A stretch of DNA of 35,969 bases from DATAXV01 sp036272915 (GTDB lineage: Bacteria; Chloroflexota; Dormibacteria; Dormibacterales; Dormibacteraceae), in NCBI GenBank assembly GCA_036272915.1, contig DATAXV010000004.1, forward strand, positions 1-35,969, given 5' to 3'. Positions 22,649-30,290 of this stretch are shown piece after piece. Below the pieces are notes generated by a model. That model was not told where the DNA came from, searched no databases, and worked only from the letters and a program-made list of their open reading frames with translations. Each line of letters starts with the position of its first letter. Position 1 is the stretch's first letter. The position numbers were made by a program, and so were the translations under genes.

Positions 22649-23491
22649 TCAGAGCGGGGCGGGCGGCCCGGAATCGGCGATCACCGAGGTCCCGAGGCGG
22701 CGGAAGCCGATCCGCTCATAGATGCGGGCGACCTCCTCGTCCATCGCCGAGAGGAAGACCAGGCCCACCCGCAGCCGCCGCGAGATTCCGACCAGCCGGC
22801 TGGTCACGGCGGTGCCGAGCCCGCGCCGGCGCTCGCTGGGCAGCGTCGCCACGGCGACGATCTCGCCGGTGCCGTTGACCGGCTGCAGCGAGCCGACGGC
22901 CAGGGGCAGCCGGTCCTCGTAGGCGGCGATGGTGACGACCTCGCCGGTCCGCTGCCGCGCGCAGTGCGCCCGCAGGTAGTCCTGGGGATAGGTGCCGGCG
23001 CAGCGAAGCAGCGCCTCCCGGCCGACCTCGCCGGCACCGGTGCCGAGGTGGGCGAAGCCGAGCTGGGCGACGGCCAGCGCCAGCCGCAGGTCCTCCGGCC
23101 GGGGGCCCACCGCCCGCAGCTCCACGCCGGCCGGGACCGGGCAGCCCGACCAGGGCCAGGAGGCGTCGAGCGCGAGCAGTGGATGGTGGCGGCAGACGAG
23201 CCCGGCGGAGACCGCGGCCAGCCGCAACGTCGGCTCCAGCTCCTGGACCCACTCGAAGACCTGGGGGACGCCCAGGCGACGCTGCCGGTCCCTGGCCATG
23301 GTCACGTCGGTGGCCGTGATCGGTCCTTCGTGGCCGAGGCGGGGGCGCGCGTAGTAGGGCCAGCCGGCGCCGTCGTTGAGGAAGAGGGACAGCGGTCCGA
23401 CCGCCTCCTCGCGAGTTCTGAGCCGGGGCGCCGCGTCGTAGTAGCGTTCGATGCGGCAGAGAAGTTCGATCGGATCGTTGGGCACCCGCAT
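22649..23491 (-). CDS. GNAT acetyltransferase with extra N-terminal domain
   Basis: This protein of 280 residues has two parts. Residues 1-125 form an extra domain (PIELLCRIERYYDAAPRLRTR ... GWPYYARPRLG) seen in some GNAT proteins of high-GC bacteria, probably substrate-binding. The C-terminal half is a GNAT core: EIVAVATLPSERRRGLGTAV carries the acetyl-CoA loop RRxGLGT, then LVFLSAMDEEVARIYERIGFRRLG. ATG 23491 is preceded by TAGGTGC; GTG 23518, seven bases after the aminotransferase stop, is an alternative adding nine residues. It probably shares a transcript with that aminotransferase. Substrate unknown. Confidence 0.8.
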   Translation of the reverse strand: MRVPNDPIELLCRIERYYDAAPRLRTREEAVGPLSLFLNDGAGWPYYARPRLGHEGPITATDVTMARDRQRRLGVPQVFEWVQELEPTLRLAAVSAGLVCRHHPLLALDASWPWSGCPVPAGVELRAVGPRPEDLRLALAVAQLGFAHLGTGAGEVGREALLRCAGTYPQDYLRAHCARQRTGEVVTIAAYEDRLPLAVGSLQPVNGTGEIVAVATLPSERRRGLGTAVTSRLVGISRRLRVGLVFLSAMDEEVARIYERIGFRRLGTSVIADSGPPAPL

Positions 23492-23525
23492 GCACCTACA
23501 CACACGCGTGGGAGGCACCTACTGA

Positions 23526-24827
23526 TCAGAGGTTGGCAAACACCGAGCGCAGGATGTCGATGGCGGTGTCCGCCTCGCCCTCGGTCAGGGTCAGCGGCGG
23601 GCAGATCCGGACCGCCCTGGTCCCGGCCGTGAGCAGCAGCAGGCCGCTCTGGAAGGCGCCCTCGACGGCGCGGGCGGCGAGCTCGCCGGACGTGCACTCG
23701 ACGGCCAGCATCAGGCCCATACCCCTGACGTCGGTGACGACCATGCAGTACTCCGCCTGCAGGCTCATCAGCCGGCGCATCAGGTGGGCGCCGACGCGCT
23801 CGGCGTTCTCGGTCAGGCCCTCCTGGACCAGTCGCAGCGTGGCCAGCGCCGCCGCGCAGGCGACCGGGTTGCCGCCGAAGGTGCTGCCGTGCGAGCCGGG
23901 GGCCCAGTTCATCAGGTCGGCCCTGGCGATGAAGGCGCCCAGCGGCAGTCCGGAGGCGATGCCCTTGGCCAGGCAGATGATGTCGGGCTCGATGCCGCTG
24001 TGCTCGGAGGCCAGGAAGCGGCCGGTGCGGCCCATCCCCGACTGGACCTCGTCGACGACGAGCAGGATCCCGTGCCGCCGGGTCAGCTCGCGGAGCCGGG
24101 GCAGGAAGTCGGGGGGAGGCACCAGGTAGCCGCCCTCGCCCTGGATCGGCTCGACGAAGGCGGCGGCGATGCTGGTCGGCGGCGCCACCGTGGTCATGAG
24201 GTCCTCGATCCGCTTCATCGCGTCGTCGGTGCTGACGTTGCGCGAGGGGCTGGGGTAGGGGGCGTGGTAGACGCTGGGCAGGAGCGGGGCGAAGTGCTGG
24301 CGCTGGCTGGCCTTGCTGGCGGTCAGCGAGAGCGCGCCCAGGGTCCGGCCGTGGAAGGCGCCGAGGAAGGCCAGGTAGTTGGGCCGCTGGGTGGCGTAGC
24401 GGGCGAGCTTCATCGCCCCCTCGATGGCCTCCGCTCCGGAGTTGGTGAAGAAGACCCTGGCGTCCTGCTCGGGCAGGCAGGCGCGGGAGAGGCGCTCGGC
24501 CAGCTCGATCTCCTGCCAGTAGTAGAAGTCGGTGCCGGACATGTGCAGGAAGCGCTCGGCCTGAGCCTTCACGGCGGCCACCACCTCGGGATGGGAGTGG
24601 CCGGTGACGTTGACGGCGATGCCGGCGGTGAGGTCGAGGAAGACGTTGCCGTCGACGTCGGTCACCCAGCAGCCCTCGCCGCGGTCGATGACCAGGGGAT
24701 AGCTGCGGGTGAAGCTGGGTGAGAGGGCGTGCTCGTCCCGCTCGATCAGGTCGCGCGCTCTGGGTCCGGGCAGCGGTCCCCTCAGCTCCGGCCTGCGTCC
24801 CGCACCACGATCCAGCTGCGCACCCAT
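23526..24827 (-). CDS. Class III PLP-dependent aminotransferase
   Basis: This protein of 433 residues is a fold-type I, class III aminotransferase of the 4-aminobutyrate/acetylornithine group. Seen are GCWVTDVDGNVFLDLTAGI, FTNSGAEAIEGAMKLAR (phosphate-binding), GAFHGRTLGAL, LLVVDEVQSGMGRTG with the PLP-nitrogen Asp259, and the Schiff-base lysine Lys288 in ICLAKGIASGLPLG. STFGGNPVACAAAL completes the cofactor site. It moves an amino group from an omega-amino compound to a keto acid; the exact substrate cannot be read off. ATG 24827 lies seven bases after TACACT. It is divergent from the YihY gene and probably co-transcribed with the GNAT gene. Confidence 0.9.
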   Translation of the reverse strand: MGAQLDRGAGRRPELRGPLPGPRARDLIERDEHALSPSFTRSYPLVIDRGEGCWVTDVDGNVFLDLTAGIAVNVTGHSHPEVVAAVKAQAERFLHMSGTDFYYWQEIELAERLSRACLPEQDARVFFTNSGAEAIEGAMKLARYATQRPNYLAFLGAFHGRTLGALSLTASKASQRQHFAPLLPSVYHAPYPSPSRNVSTDDAMKRIEDLMTTVAPPTSIAAAFVEPIQGEGGYLVPPPDFLPRLRELTRRHGILLVVDEVQSGMGRTGRFLASEHSGIEPDIICLAKGIASGLPLGAFIARADLMNWAPGSHGSTFGGNPVACAAALATLRLVQEGLTENAERVGAHLMRRLMSLQAEYCMVVTDVRGMGLMLAVECTSGELAARAVEGAFQSGLLLLTAGTRAVRICPPLTLTEGEADTAIDILRSVFANL

Positions 24828-24834
24828 GAACGGC

Positions 24835-24840
24835 AGTGTA
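24835..24840 (-). promoter_or_regulatory. -10 element of the aminotransferase gene
   Basis: TACACT on the minus strand, seven bases before ATG 24827; TAnnnT at leaderless spacing, no clear -35. Confidence 0.45.
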
Positions 24841-24931
24841 GAGGAGGCCCGGCGGACCGGCGCAGTTCGCGAGGGGAGGCCTCGCCGGCCTCACCCGGAC
24901 AGAAAGTCCGGCACCTGCCGCTGTCAGGAAG

Positions 24932-24937
24932 TAGGGT
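24932..24937 (+). promoter_or_regulatory. -10 element of the YihY gene
   Basis: TAGGGT, six bases before GTG 24944; leaderless spacing. Confidence 0.45.
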
Positions 24938-24943
24938 AACGGC

Positions 24944-25924
24944 GTGATACAGCGCATGGAGAAGCGGGGGGCCGAGGCGGTGCGGTGGACCCCGGTCCGG
25001 GTGGTCCAGAGATTCCTCGGCGACCGCGGTCCGAACTACGCCGTCCTCATCGCCTGGAACCTGCTCTTCTCGCTCTTCCCGATCGTCCTCGCCCTGGCCG
25101 CGATCGGAGGCGCCATCCTCGCCCACGCCGGCGTCAGCGAGACGCAGATCGAGCTCACCATCATCCGCCTCATCCCCTCGGGGGTCGGGGGCGCCTCGAT
25201 GGCCGCGGCCGTCCACGGTGTGGAGCGCCATTCCGGGCTGCTCGGGATCATCGCCATCATCGGCTTCCTCTGGAGCGCCTCCGGGCTCTTCGGGACCCTG
25301 GAGTACGTCTGCGCCCAGGTCTTCCGAATCTCGACCAGAGGCTTCATCCAGCAGAAGGTGATGGCGCTGGTGATGATGCTGATCTTCGTGATCCTGGCCG
25401 GCGCCGGGGTCTCCAGCTCGGCGATCTTCGCCTTCCTCGCCAACCTGCCCTTCGGCAGCGAGCTGGTCGGCAGCCACGGGGCGCCCAGCCTGGCGCTGCA
25501 GGTTCCGATCGGGCTCGTCAGCGGGTTCGTCCTCTTCTACCTCATCTATACGATCGTGCCCAACGCCCGGATCCATCCCCTCCACGCCCTGCCCGGAGCC
25601 GCGTTCGCGGCGATCGCGTTCGAGGTGCTGGTCCAGCTCTTCCCCCTCTACCTGCACTTCGACAAGGGGGTCAACCAGTACGGCTCGACCTTCGCCGCCC
25701 TGTTCGTGATCCTCACCTTCTTCTACTTCCTGGGCCTGATCATGGTTCTCGGTCTGGAGATCAACGCCACGCTCCATGAACCCTCCGTGTCGGCCGCGGC
25801 CGACGCCCCCGAGCACGCCGAACCGGCGCGGCGCCGCGCGCCCCGCTGGCTCCTCGGCCTGGGCGGCGCCGTCCTCGGTCTGGTCCTGGCCGGCCGGAGC
25901 CGCCGTCTGCCCACCGGGAGGTGA
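24944..25924 (+). CDS. YihY/BrkB-family inner membrane protein
   Basis: This protein of 326 residues has the six-helix YihY/BrkB fold. NYAVLIAWNLLFSLFPIVLAL is the first helix with its conserved F-P, followed by LLGIIAIIGFLWSASGLF, VMALVMMLIFVILAGAGV, LVSGFVLFYLIYTIVPN, ALPGAAFAAIAFEVLVQLF, and the last helix FVILTFFYFLGLIMVLGLEINA. The LIYTIVPNARI and GLEINA stretches are family signatures. Past residue 275 there is a charged tail, then a short hydrophobic segment (WLLGLGGAVLGLVLAG). The molecular role is not settled. The start is GTG 24944 with TAGGGT six bases upstream. The AhpD-like gene follows seven bases later. Confidence 0.9.
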   Translation: MIQRMEKRGAEAVRWTPVRVVQRFLGDRGPNYAVLIAWNLLFSLFPIVLALAAIGGAILAHAGVSETQIELTIIRLIPSGVGGASMAAAVHGVERHSGLLGIIAIIGFLWSASGLFGTLEYVCAQVFRISTRGFIQQKVMALVMMLIFVILAGAGVSSSAIFAFLANLPFGSELVGSHGAPSLALQVPIGLVSGFVLFYLIYTIVPNARIHPLHALPGAAFAAIAFEVLVQLFPLYLHFDKGVNQYGSTFAALFVILTFFYFLGLIMVLGLEINATLHEPSVSAAADAPEHAEPARRRAPRWLLGLGGAVLGLVLAGRSRRLPTGR

Positions 25925-25931
25925 ATCCGCC

Positions 25932-26534
25932 GTGACCCCGATCAGCCGCTTCCCCGTCCCCGACCTGGAGGATCTGCCCGACGACATCCGGGAGCGCATC
26001 GTCGCCGTCCAGGAGAAGACCGGCTTCGTCCCCAACGTCTTCCTCGCGCTCGCCCACCGGCCCGAGGAGTGGCGCGCCTTCGTCGCCTATCACGACGCTC
26101 TGATGGAGCGCGAGGGCGGCCTGACCAAGGCCGAGCGGGAGATGATCGTGGTCGCCACCAGCGCCGCCAACGACTGCCTCTACTGCGTCGTCGCCCACGG
26201 CGCCATCCTTCGACTACGGACCAAGCGGCCGACCCTCGCCGACCAGGTCGCCACCGACTACCGCAAGGCCGAGATCACGTCCCGCCAGCGGGCGATGCTC
26301 GACTTCGCAGTGAAGCTGGCGATGCGGCCGTCAGAGGTGGGGGAGTCGGACCTCGAGGGGCTCCGCGGGCACGGCTTCGGCGAGGGCGACGTCTGGGACA
26401 TCGGTGCCATCACCGCCCTCTTCGCGCTCTCCAACCGGCTCGCCCACCTCAGTGCGATGCGTCCCAACGACGACTTCTATCTGATGGGCCGGGTCCCCAG
26501 GGAGGTCGCCTCCGAACTCAGGAGTCAGGCATGA
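25932..26534 (+). CDS. AhpD-like peroxidase-related enzyme
   Basis: This protein of 200 residues belongs to the carboxymuconolactone-decarboxylase/AhpD superfamily, peroxidase-related subgroup. KTGFVPNVFLALAHRPE is followed by LTKAEREMIVVATSAANDCLYCVVAHG, which contains the CxxC pair Cys82-Cys85 and His89 used in alkylhydroperoxidase catalysis. EITSRQRAMLDFAVKLA and VWDIGAITALFALSNRLAH complete the fold. It should reduce peroxides or react with thiols. GTG 25932 has GGGAGGTGA six bases upstream, spanning the YihY stop codon, so it is the second gene of that operon. Confidence 0.9.
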   Translation: MTPISRFPVPDLEDLPDDIRERIVAVQEKTGFVPNVFLALAHRPEEWRAFVAYHDALMEREGGLTKAEREMIVVATSAANDCLYCVVAHGAILRLRTKRPTLADQVATDYRKAEITSRQRAMLDFAVKLAMRPSEVGESDLEGLRGHGFGEGDVWDIGAITALFALSNRLAHLSAMRPNDDFYLMGRVPREVASELRSQA

Positions 26535-26867
26535 CGCCCGATCTCCGTTATGTGCAGCGCTTGCATACCGCACAACGGCGGCTCTCGCCGTGGTCTGACG
26601 CGACCTCAGCGGGCGACCGTCTACACGGTCACGATCAGCCCCTCTTGCGTCGGTCGTCTGGACGAGGTGGCCTGAGTGAGATCCGCGTCCGAGGAGAGTT
26701 GGATGATGCAGCTCGCGTGGTAGGCGGACCAGCTCTGCCCGGCCATCGGACAGGTTGATACGGGCTTGCCCCGAATCCCTGCGGGGGCCTTGACACCCAG
26801 GCTTTCGAGGCAGCAGGAACGGCGATAACCTGCCCCGCGTGCTCAGACTGACAGCTGCGCCCCTTCC
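26535..26867. other. 333-base gap with a hairpin, no gene confirmed
   Basis: Perfect arms GACCGT and ACGGTC (26615-26620, 26625-26630) form a hairpin about 80 bases past the AhpD-like stop. A TTGACA (26790-26795) and a TAACCT (26825-26830) exist but their spacing is far too long to be one promoter. A 41-codon frame on the minus strand (26621-26746) has no recognisable product. Confidence 0.35.
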
Positions 26868-27074
26868 ATGAGCTGGGATGGCGATCTGCGGAAGGTGCGG
26901 AAAAGGGCGACCGCTCAGGGTTTCCGCGTCGAGAAGCGGGACGAGTTCTGGTTCTTCTGGCCCGCCGACCGGGAACTCCCCGCGGTCAGGATCGGCGGGA
27001 CACCGCATCACAGCGGGCGCGCCTGGGACAACTTCATGGCGGCGATGAAGCGGAGCGGCGATCGTGTCTACTAG
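26868..27074 (+). CDS. HicA-like small protein lacking the catalytic histidine
   Basis: This protein of 68 residues has the small alpha-beta-beta-beta-alpha plan of HicA mRNA interferases. An N-terminal helix (DGDLRKVRKRATAQGFRVEK) is followed by a strand with VRIGGTPHHSGR and a final helix WDNFMAAMKRSGDR. In active HicA the first strand-turn has G(G/S)HH or GGHY; here the same place reads DEFWFF, so the usual catalytic histidine is missing. The two histidines in PHHSG lie in a different turn. The gene is followed 10 bases later by an unknown small protein, the place where HicB normally sits. It may be a non-toxic or differently acting relative. Confidence 0.55.
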   Translation: MSWDGDLRKVRKRATAQGFRVEKRDEFWFFWPADRELPAVRIGGTPHHSGRAWDNFMAAMKRSGDRVY

Positions 27075-27084
27075 GGAGCGAACC

Positions 27085-27432
27085 ATGGAGTACCGCATGT
27101 TTGCGACCTTCAGGACGATGTGGCCCGTACAGTCCGACGTCTGGGAGCAGGTCGCCAAGAACCTCGACGAGCTGGGCTCCCACTACGGCACGGTCGTCAG
27201 CTATCGTCCCGACCAGCCGAGCGACGCATTCGACGTCGTGATGAGCGGCGAGGGGGAGAATGCCCTCGGCGTCGCGACCGAGATGGTCCAGGCAATCGTC
27301 CAGGCGATGGGCTCCGTGGAAGTCCTCGCCACTCCCGTCCGGACCGACGAGCGGACGCGGATGCCTCTGGCGCACCTGTCGAGCGTTCAGATTGACGAAA
27401 TCTCGGAGTCGGACCCGGCTATCGCCGTCTGA
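27085..27432 (+). CDS. Unknown small protein paired with HicA-like gene
   Basis: This protein of 115 residues starts MEYRMFATFRTMWPV. The strand-helix pattern (MFATFRTMWP, then VWEQVAKNLDELG, then TVVSYRP, FDVVMSGEG, ATEMVQAIVQAMG, VEVLATPVRT) suggests a ferredoxin-like alpha-beta sandwich. I do not recognise a family. It shows none of the HicB partial-RNase H fold or DNA-binding motifs. ATG 27085 has GGGAG about seven bases upstream; GTG 27064, overlapping the HicA-like stop, is an alternative. Its position right behind the HicA-like gene makes a functional pair likely, possibly as an unusual antitoxin. Confidence 0.6.
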   Translation: MEYRMFATFRTMWPVQSDVWEQVAKNLDELGSHYGTVVSYRPDQPSDAFDVVMSGEGENALGVATEMVQAIVQAMGSVEVLATPVRTDERTRMPLAHLSSVQIDEISESDPAIAV

Positions 27433-27545
27433 CCTCGGTCGGGAAGGACCACGATCATCGACGCCGGCTTGGGCAGCCCGGCGAGGCTTACGCCCGCTGA
27501 TCCCGCTCCGGCCCGACCGGGCCGCGAGGGCACTGATCGGGAAGG

Positions 27546-27573
27546 TTGCGCTCGCTGTTCCCGTGATTAGAGT
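27546..27573 (+). promoter_or_regulatory. Promoter of the ClpN-repeat protein gene
   Basis: TTGCGC (27546-27551), a 16-base spacer and TAGAGT (27568-27573), ten bases before ATG 27584. Transcription would start at or a few bases before the start codon. Confidence 0.45.
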
Positions 27574-27583
27574 GGGACGCGCG

Positions 27584-28396
27584 ATGAGCAGCCACCCCGG
27601 GTCGGGGCGTCTACGGGTCGAGACCGATCCACTGGGCGAGGGCCGCCGTCGCCGGGGCCGGGCCGGTGGGCCACTGCAGGGCCGGGTCACCTCGGAGGGC
27701 GTGGCCTGCCTATGGATCGGCGATGCCGAGAGCGGCACCAACCTCATCTGGCCCGCGGGCTACTGGGCCTCCGATGAGCCGCTCGCCATTCACGGAGCCG
27801 ACGGCCGGGAGCTGGCCAGGGTCGGACAGCTGGTCACCCTCGCCGGGAGCCCGGGTGACACCGGCGACGGCGCCGGAGCGATGGGCTACTCCCCACTCGA
27901 CCGCCAGTGGATCGTCACCGAGGTCCTGGCGGCGGTCGAGAACCTGGTCGAGATCCCCTACGGTCGTTGCGGCGACCCGGCGCGGGCGGTCCTGCGGCAG
28001 GCGGAGGAGGAGGCCCGGTCGACCGGGCACCTGTACCTCGGCACCGAGCACGTGCTCCTGGCCCTGATCGGCGACCAGGCTGGCGGGGCCGGGAGGGTGC
28101 TGGCCGCGCTGAGCGTGGAGCAGGCCGCCATGCGGAGGCGGATCGACGAGGTGGTCACGGTCCGGCCCGATCCGCCGGCGAGCCCCCGGACGGATCTTGT
28201 CATCACCCAGCCGGTCAGGGTGCTGCTCGGCCTCGCCATCCAGCGGGCGGACGCCGCCGGCCGCGAGGAGGTGGCCACCGAGGACCTGCTCCTGGCGCTG
28301 TCGATGGGCCAGGGGAGCATCGGGCCGGCGGTGCTTCGCGAGCGGGACGTGACGCCGGAGCGCCTGCTGCAGGAGATCCGGCGGGAGGGTCGCTAG
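27584..28396 (+). CDS. Stand-alone ClpN-repeat protein fused to an OB-like domain
   Basis: This protein of 270 residues joins two parts. Residues 30-90 form a small beta domain (EGVACLWIGDAESGTNLIWPAG ... DGRELARVGQLVTLAGS) of a kind also found in short secreted or cytosolic proteins, where it reads like an OB fold. Residues 125-265 carry two Clp N-terminal repeats: AVLRQAEEEARSTGHLYLGTEHVLLALI and RVLLGLAIQRADAAGREEVATEDLLLALSMGQGS. No AAA+ ATPase follows, so it cannot unfold proteins itself. ClpN repeats recruit substrates or adaptors to ClpC/ClpA, which suggests an adaptor, decoy or heat-sensing role. The start follows TAGAGT by ten bases. Confidence 0.75.
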   Translation: MSSHPGSGRLRVETDPLGEGRRRRGRAGGPLQGRVTSEGVACLWIGDAESGTNLIWPAGYWASDEPLAIHGADGRELARVGQLVTLAGSPGDTGDGAGAMGYSPLDRQWIVTEVLAAVENLVEIPYGRCGDPARAVLRQAEEEARSTGHLYLGTEHVLLALIGDQAGGAGRVLAALSVEQAAMRRRIDEVVTVRPDPPASPRTDLVITQPVRVLLGLAIQRADAAGREEVATEDLLLALSMGQGSIGPAVLRERDVTPERLLQEIRREGR

Positions 28397-28418
28397 GCGC
28401 AGCACTCGACCGGAGGGC

Positions 28419-28826
28419 CTACCGGTGCCGCTCCAGCGGTGTGCGGTCACCGACCGACCAGCGGTGGCCGAAGGGATCGGTGAACCCGCCCTGCCGGTGG
28501 GGGCCCCACGGCACCTCGCGATTCACCGGCCGCTGCACGTCCGACGCGCCACCCTGCGCCGCCCGCTCGATGAGCACGTCCGGTTCGTCGACGAAGACCT
28601 CGATCCGCGTCGTGGTGGCGCCGATCGCGGTCGGGCTCGGCTCGCTCTCGCGGCCGGGCACGGCCTCGTGGAGGAAGAAGGCGGCGCCGTTCAGCTGGAG
28701 ACCGGCGACGCCGTGCAGATCCCAGAGCGCCTCGGCGCCGAGCGCCGACTGATACCAGCGGACCGCCGCGGCGGCGTCGGCCACGATCAGCATCACCGAG
28801 AGCGACGCGGGGTTCGCCTTGGCCAT
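28419..28826 (-). CDS. VOC-family (glyoxalase-like) protein
   Basis: This protein of 135 residues has one vicinal-oxygen-chelate module: SVMLIVADAAAAVRWYQSALGAE, GLQLNGAAFFLHEA, TRIEVFVDEPDVLIERAAQGGA and GFTDPFGHRWSVGD. The PHRQGGFTDPFGHRW end is typical of the PhnB/glyoxalase-like group. The metal-binding set is not complete enough to predict glyoxalase activity, so binding or resistance roles are also possible. ATG 28826 is chosen over TTG 28832 because TACGGT sits six bases upstream. It is convergent with the ClpN-repeat gene, which ends 22 bases away. Confidence 0.8.
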   Translation of the reverse strand: MAKANPASLSVMLIVADAAAAVRWYQSALGAEALWDLHGVAGLQLNGAAFFLHEAVPGRESEPSPTAIGATTTRIEVFVDEPDVLIERAAQGGASDVQRPVNREVPWGPHRQGGFTDPFGHRWSVGDRTPLERHR

Positions 28827-28832
28827 GGCCAA

Positions 28833-28838
28833 ACCGTA
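28833..28838 (-). promoter_or_regulatory. -10 element of the VOC protein gene
   Basis: TACGGT on the minus strand, six bases before ATG 28826; the same hexamer as at 1537-1542. Confidence 0.45.
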
Positions 28839-28870
28839 ACCGACACCGGCGCGGCCGGCTCAGCGGATCG

Positions 28871-29845
28871 TCAGCCGGCCTGCGATCCGACCGGGCCGCT
28901 CTCCAGCCGCGGGCCGTCCAGGCCCTCCCGGTGTCGCGCAGCGGCCCTGCCCAGCGAGACCCGGAAGCAGAGGTAGGAGAGCGCGGAGAAGGCGAAGGCG
29001 GTGACGCCGGCGTGGATCAGCTCGCCCGTAAGCTGCCACCGGTCCATGACCAGGTAGGCCCCGGCTGCGCCCTCGGCGAGGACCGAGGCGACGAAGACCG
29101 CGGCGCCGGTGATCAGGTCGCGCCGGCCGGCGGCGAAGCGCAGATAGACGAGGAGGAGGCCGGCGGCGACGATCAGCCCACCCGCAGCGGCGCTGCGATG
29201 GATGAGGTCGATCGCCTGGTCCCACCCGCCGGCGCCCTGCGGACCGCAGAGCGGCCAGCCCGGGCAGGCGGCCGCGGCCGCCGCGTGGCTGATGTAGGCG
29301 CCGGAATAGACCAGCACGTAGAGGTAGGCCATGGCCGCCCAGGTGGCGATGGCGACGCCGCGACCGACCGGCCGGGCGCTGAGGCTGGTGGCCGGCCAGC
29401 GGGCGGCGAACGCCGCCAGCATCGCCGCCGCCACCGCGATCAGGGAGATCCCGAAGTGGAGGGCGAGAACGACGGCGTCCTGGGGCCGGAGCACGGCCCA
29501 GGCGCCCATGCCCGCCTGGAGGAAGAGGCTGCCGATCAGCAGCACGCTCAGAACGCGGGCGGCGACCCTCCTCCAGTAGAGGCGGAGGAGGCAGAGGACC
29601 AGCGCGACGACCAGTATCGTCTCGCCGGCCGCTAATACGCGATGGGTGTACTCGACAGCTGTGTTGAAGGCGAAGGTCGGGATGAACCTGCCGCGGCAGA
29701 GGGGCCAGTCGGGCCCGCAGCCGGTCTGCGAACCGGTGCTGGTCACCGTGTCGCCGGCGATCAGCACGACCCACATTCCCGCGGCGGTGATCAGCCCCAG
29801 CCAGCCGACGAGACGGCTCTGGCGAGGTGCGACGGATGCGGCCAC
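28871..29845 (-). CDS. ctaA: Heme A synthase (CtaA/COX15)
   Basis: This protein of 324 residues has eight hydrophobic segments in two four-helix halves. Family landmarks are GDTVTSTGSQTGCGPDWPLC with Cys43 and Cys50, VEYTHRVLA with the catalytic Glu65 and heme-ligand His68, the histidines in LALHFGISL, LIHRSAAAG and ELIHAGVTAF, and a second Cys pair in CPGWPLC. Heme A synthase oxidises the C8 methyl of heme O for aa3-type oxidases, so the host respires aerobically. No ctaB or cytochrome oxidase genes are in the window. GTG 29845 has TAAAGT seven bases upstream. Confidence 0.95.
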   Translation of the reverse strand: MAASVAPRQSRLVGWLGLITAAGMWVVLIAGDTVTSTGSQTGCGPDWPLCRGRFIPTFAFNTAVEYTHRVLAAGETILVVALVLCLLRLYWRRVAARVLSVLLIGSLFLQAGMGAWAVLRPQDAVVLALHFGISLIAVAAAMLAAFAARWPATSLSARPVGRGVAIATWAAMAYLYVLVYSGAYISHAAAAAACPGWPLCGPQGAGGWDQAIDLIHRSAAAGGLIVAAGLLLVYLRFAAGRRDLITGAAVFVASVLAEGAAGAYLVMDRWQLTGELIHAGVTAFAFSALSYLCFRVSLGRAAARHREGLDGPRLESGPVGSQAG

Positions 29846-29852
29846 GGCAGCG

Positions 29853-29858
29853 ACTTTA
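29853..29858 (-). promoter_or_regulatory. -10 element of the heme A synthase gene
   Basis: TAAAGT on the minus strand, seven bases before GTG 29845; leaderless spacing, no clear -35. Confidence 0.45.
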
Positions 29859-30290
29859 CCCCGTGGGGCGCCGAGGCGCCCGAACCAAGCTCACGGCGGT
29901 CGTGGAACCCAACCCCCCGGGCACGCTCCGCACGTGCACCGGAATTCGTGGTCGACGTGGCCCGTCCGGGCACGCGGAAAGAGATGGACGGGACGGCGAG
30001 ACGAATACGGAGGAGCGGGTTGTGCGGAGGAGCGAACGGCCCCGGATCAGCTGATTCGTGCGCGCAGGTTGATGCGGGCCCGGTGGAGGTAGAGACGGCT
30101 CCGAGATGGCCCGGCAGCTTCGATTGGCAACAGTGCGATTTGGATGACGTGAAGTACGAGGCGGGTCAGCACATGAACTCCAACGGTGTAGGGGCTGCGA
30201 TGGTTTCGGTCGGTGCCCCTCCGGGGGGGGGCGCCGCGGAGCATCGTAGCCGATGCCCGATCAGGCGCGCACGGGCGATGATGGTTTTTC
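29859..30290. other. 432-base gap before the DNA-repair genes, no gene seen
   Basis: No convincing frame on either strand. It includes a near-perfect inverted repeat centred on ATCAGCTGAT (30046-30055) and a run of nine G (30223-30231) followed by GCGCC. The promoter of the Mug-Lhr-Nei group should be at its right end but no TAnnnT sits close to GTG 30291. Confidence 0.4.

Noticed and set aside
26621..26746. 41-codon minus-strand frame with a plausible composition
   Set aside because: No Shine-Dalgarno, no TAnnnT at the right distance, no recognised product; its stop lies inside the 26615-26630 hairpin.
30223..30231. Run of nine G bases as a phase-variation or quadruplex element
   Set aside because: Not placed in a promoter spacer or coding start that I can show, and only one G run. 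Left as a composition note.
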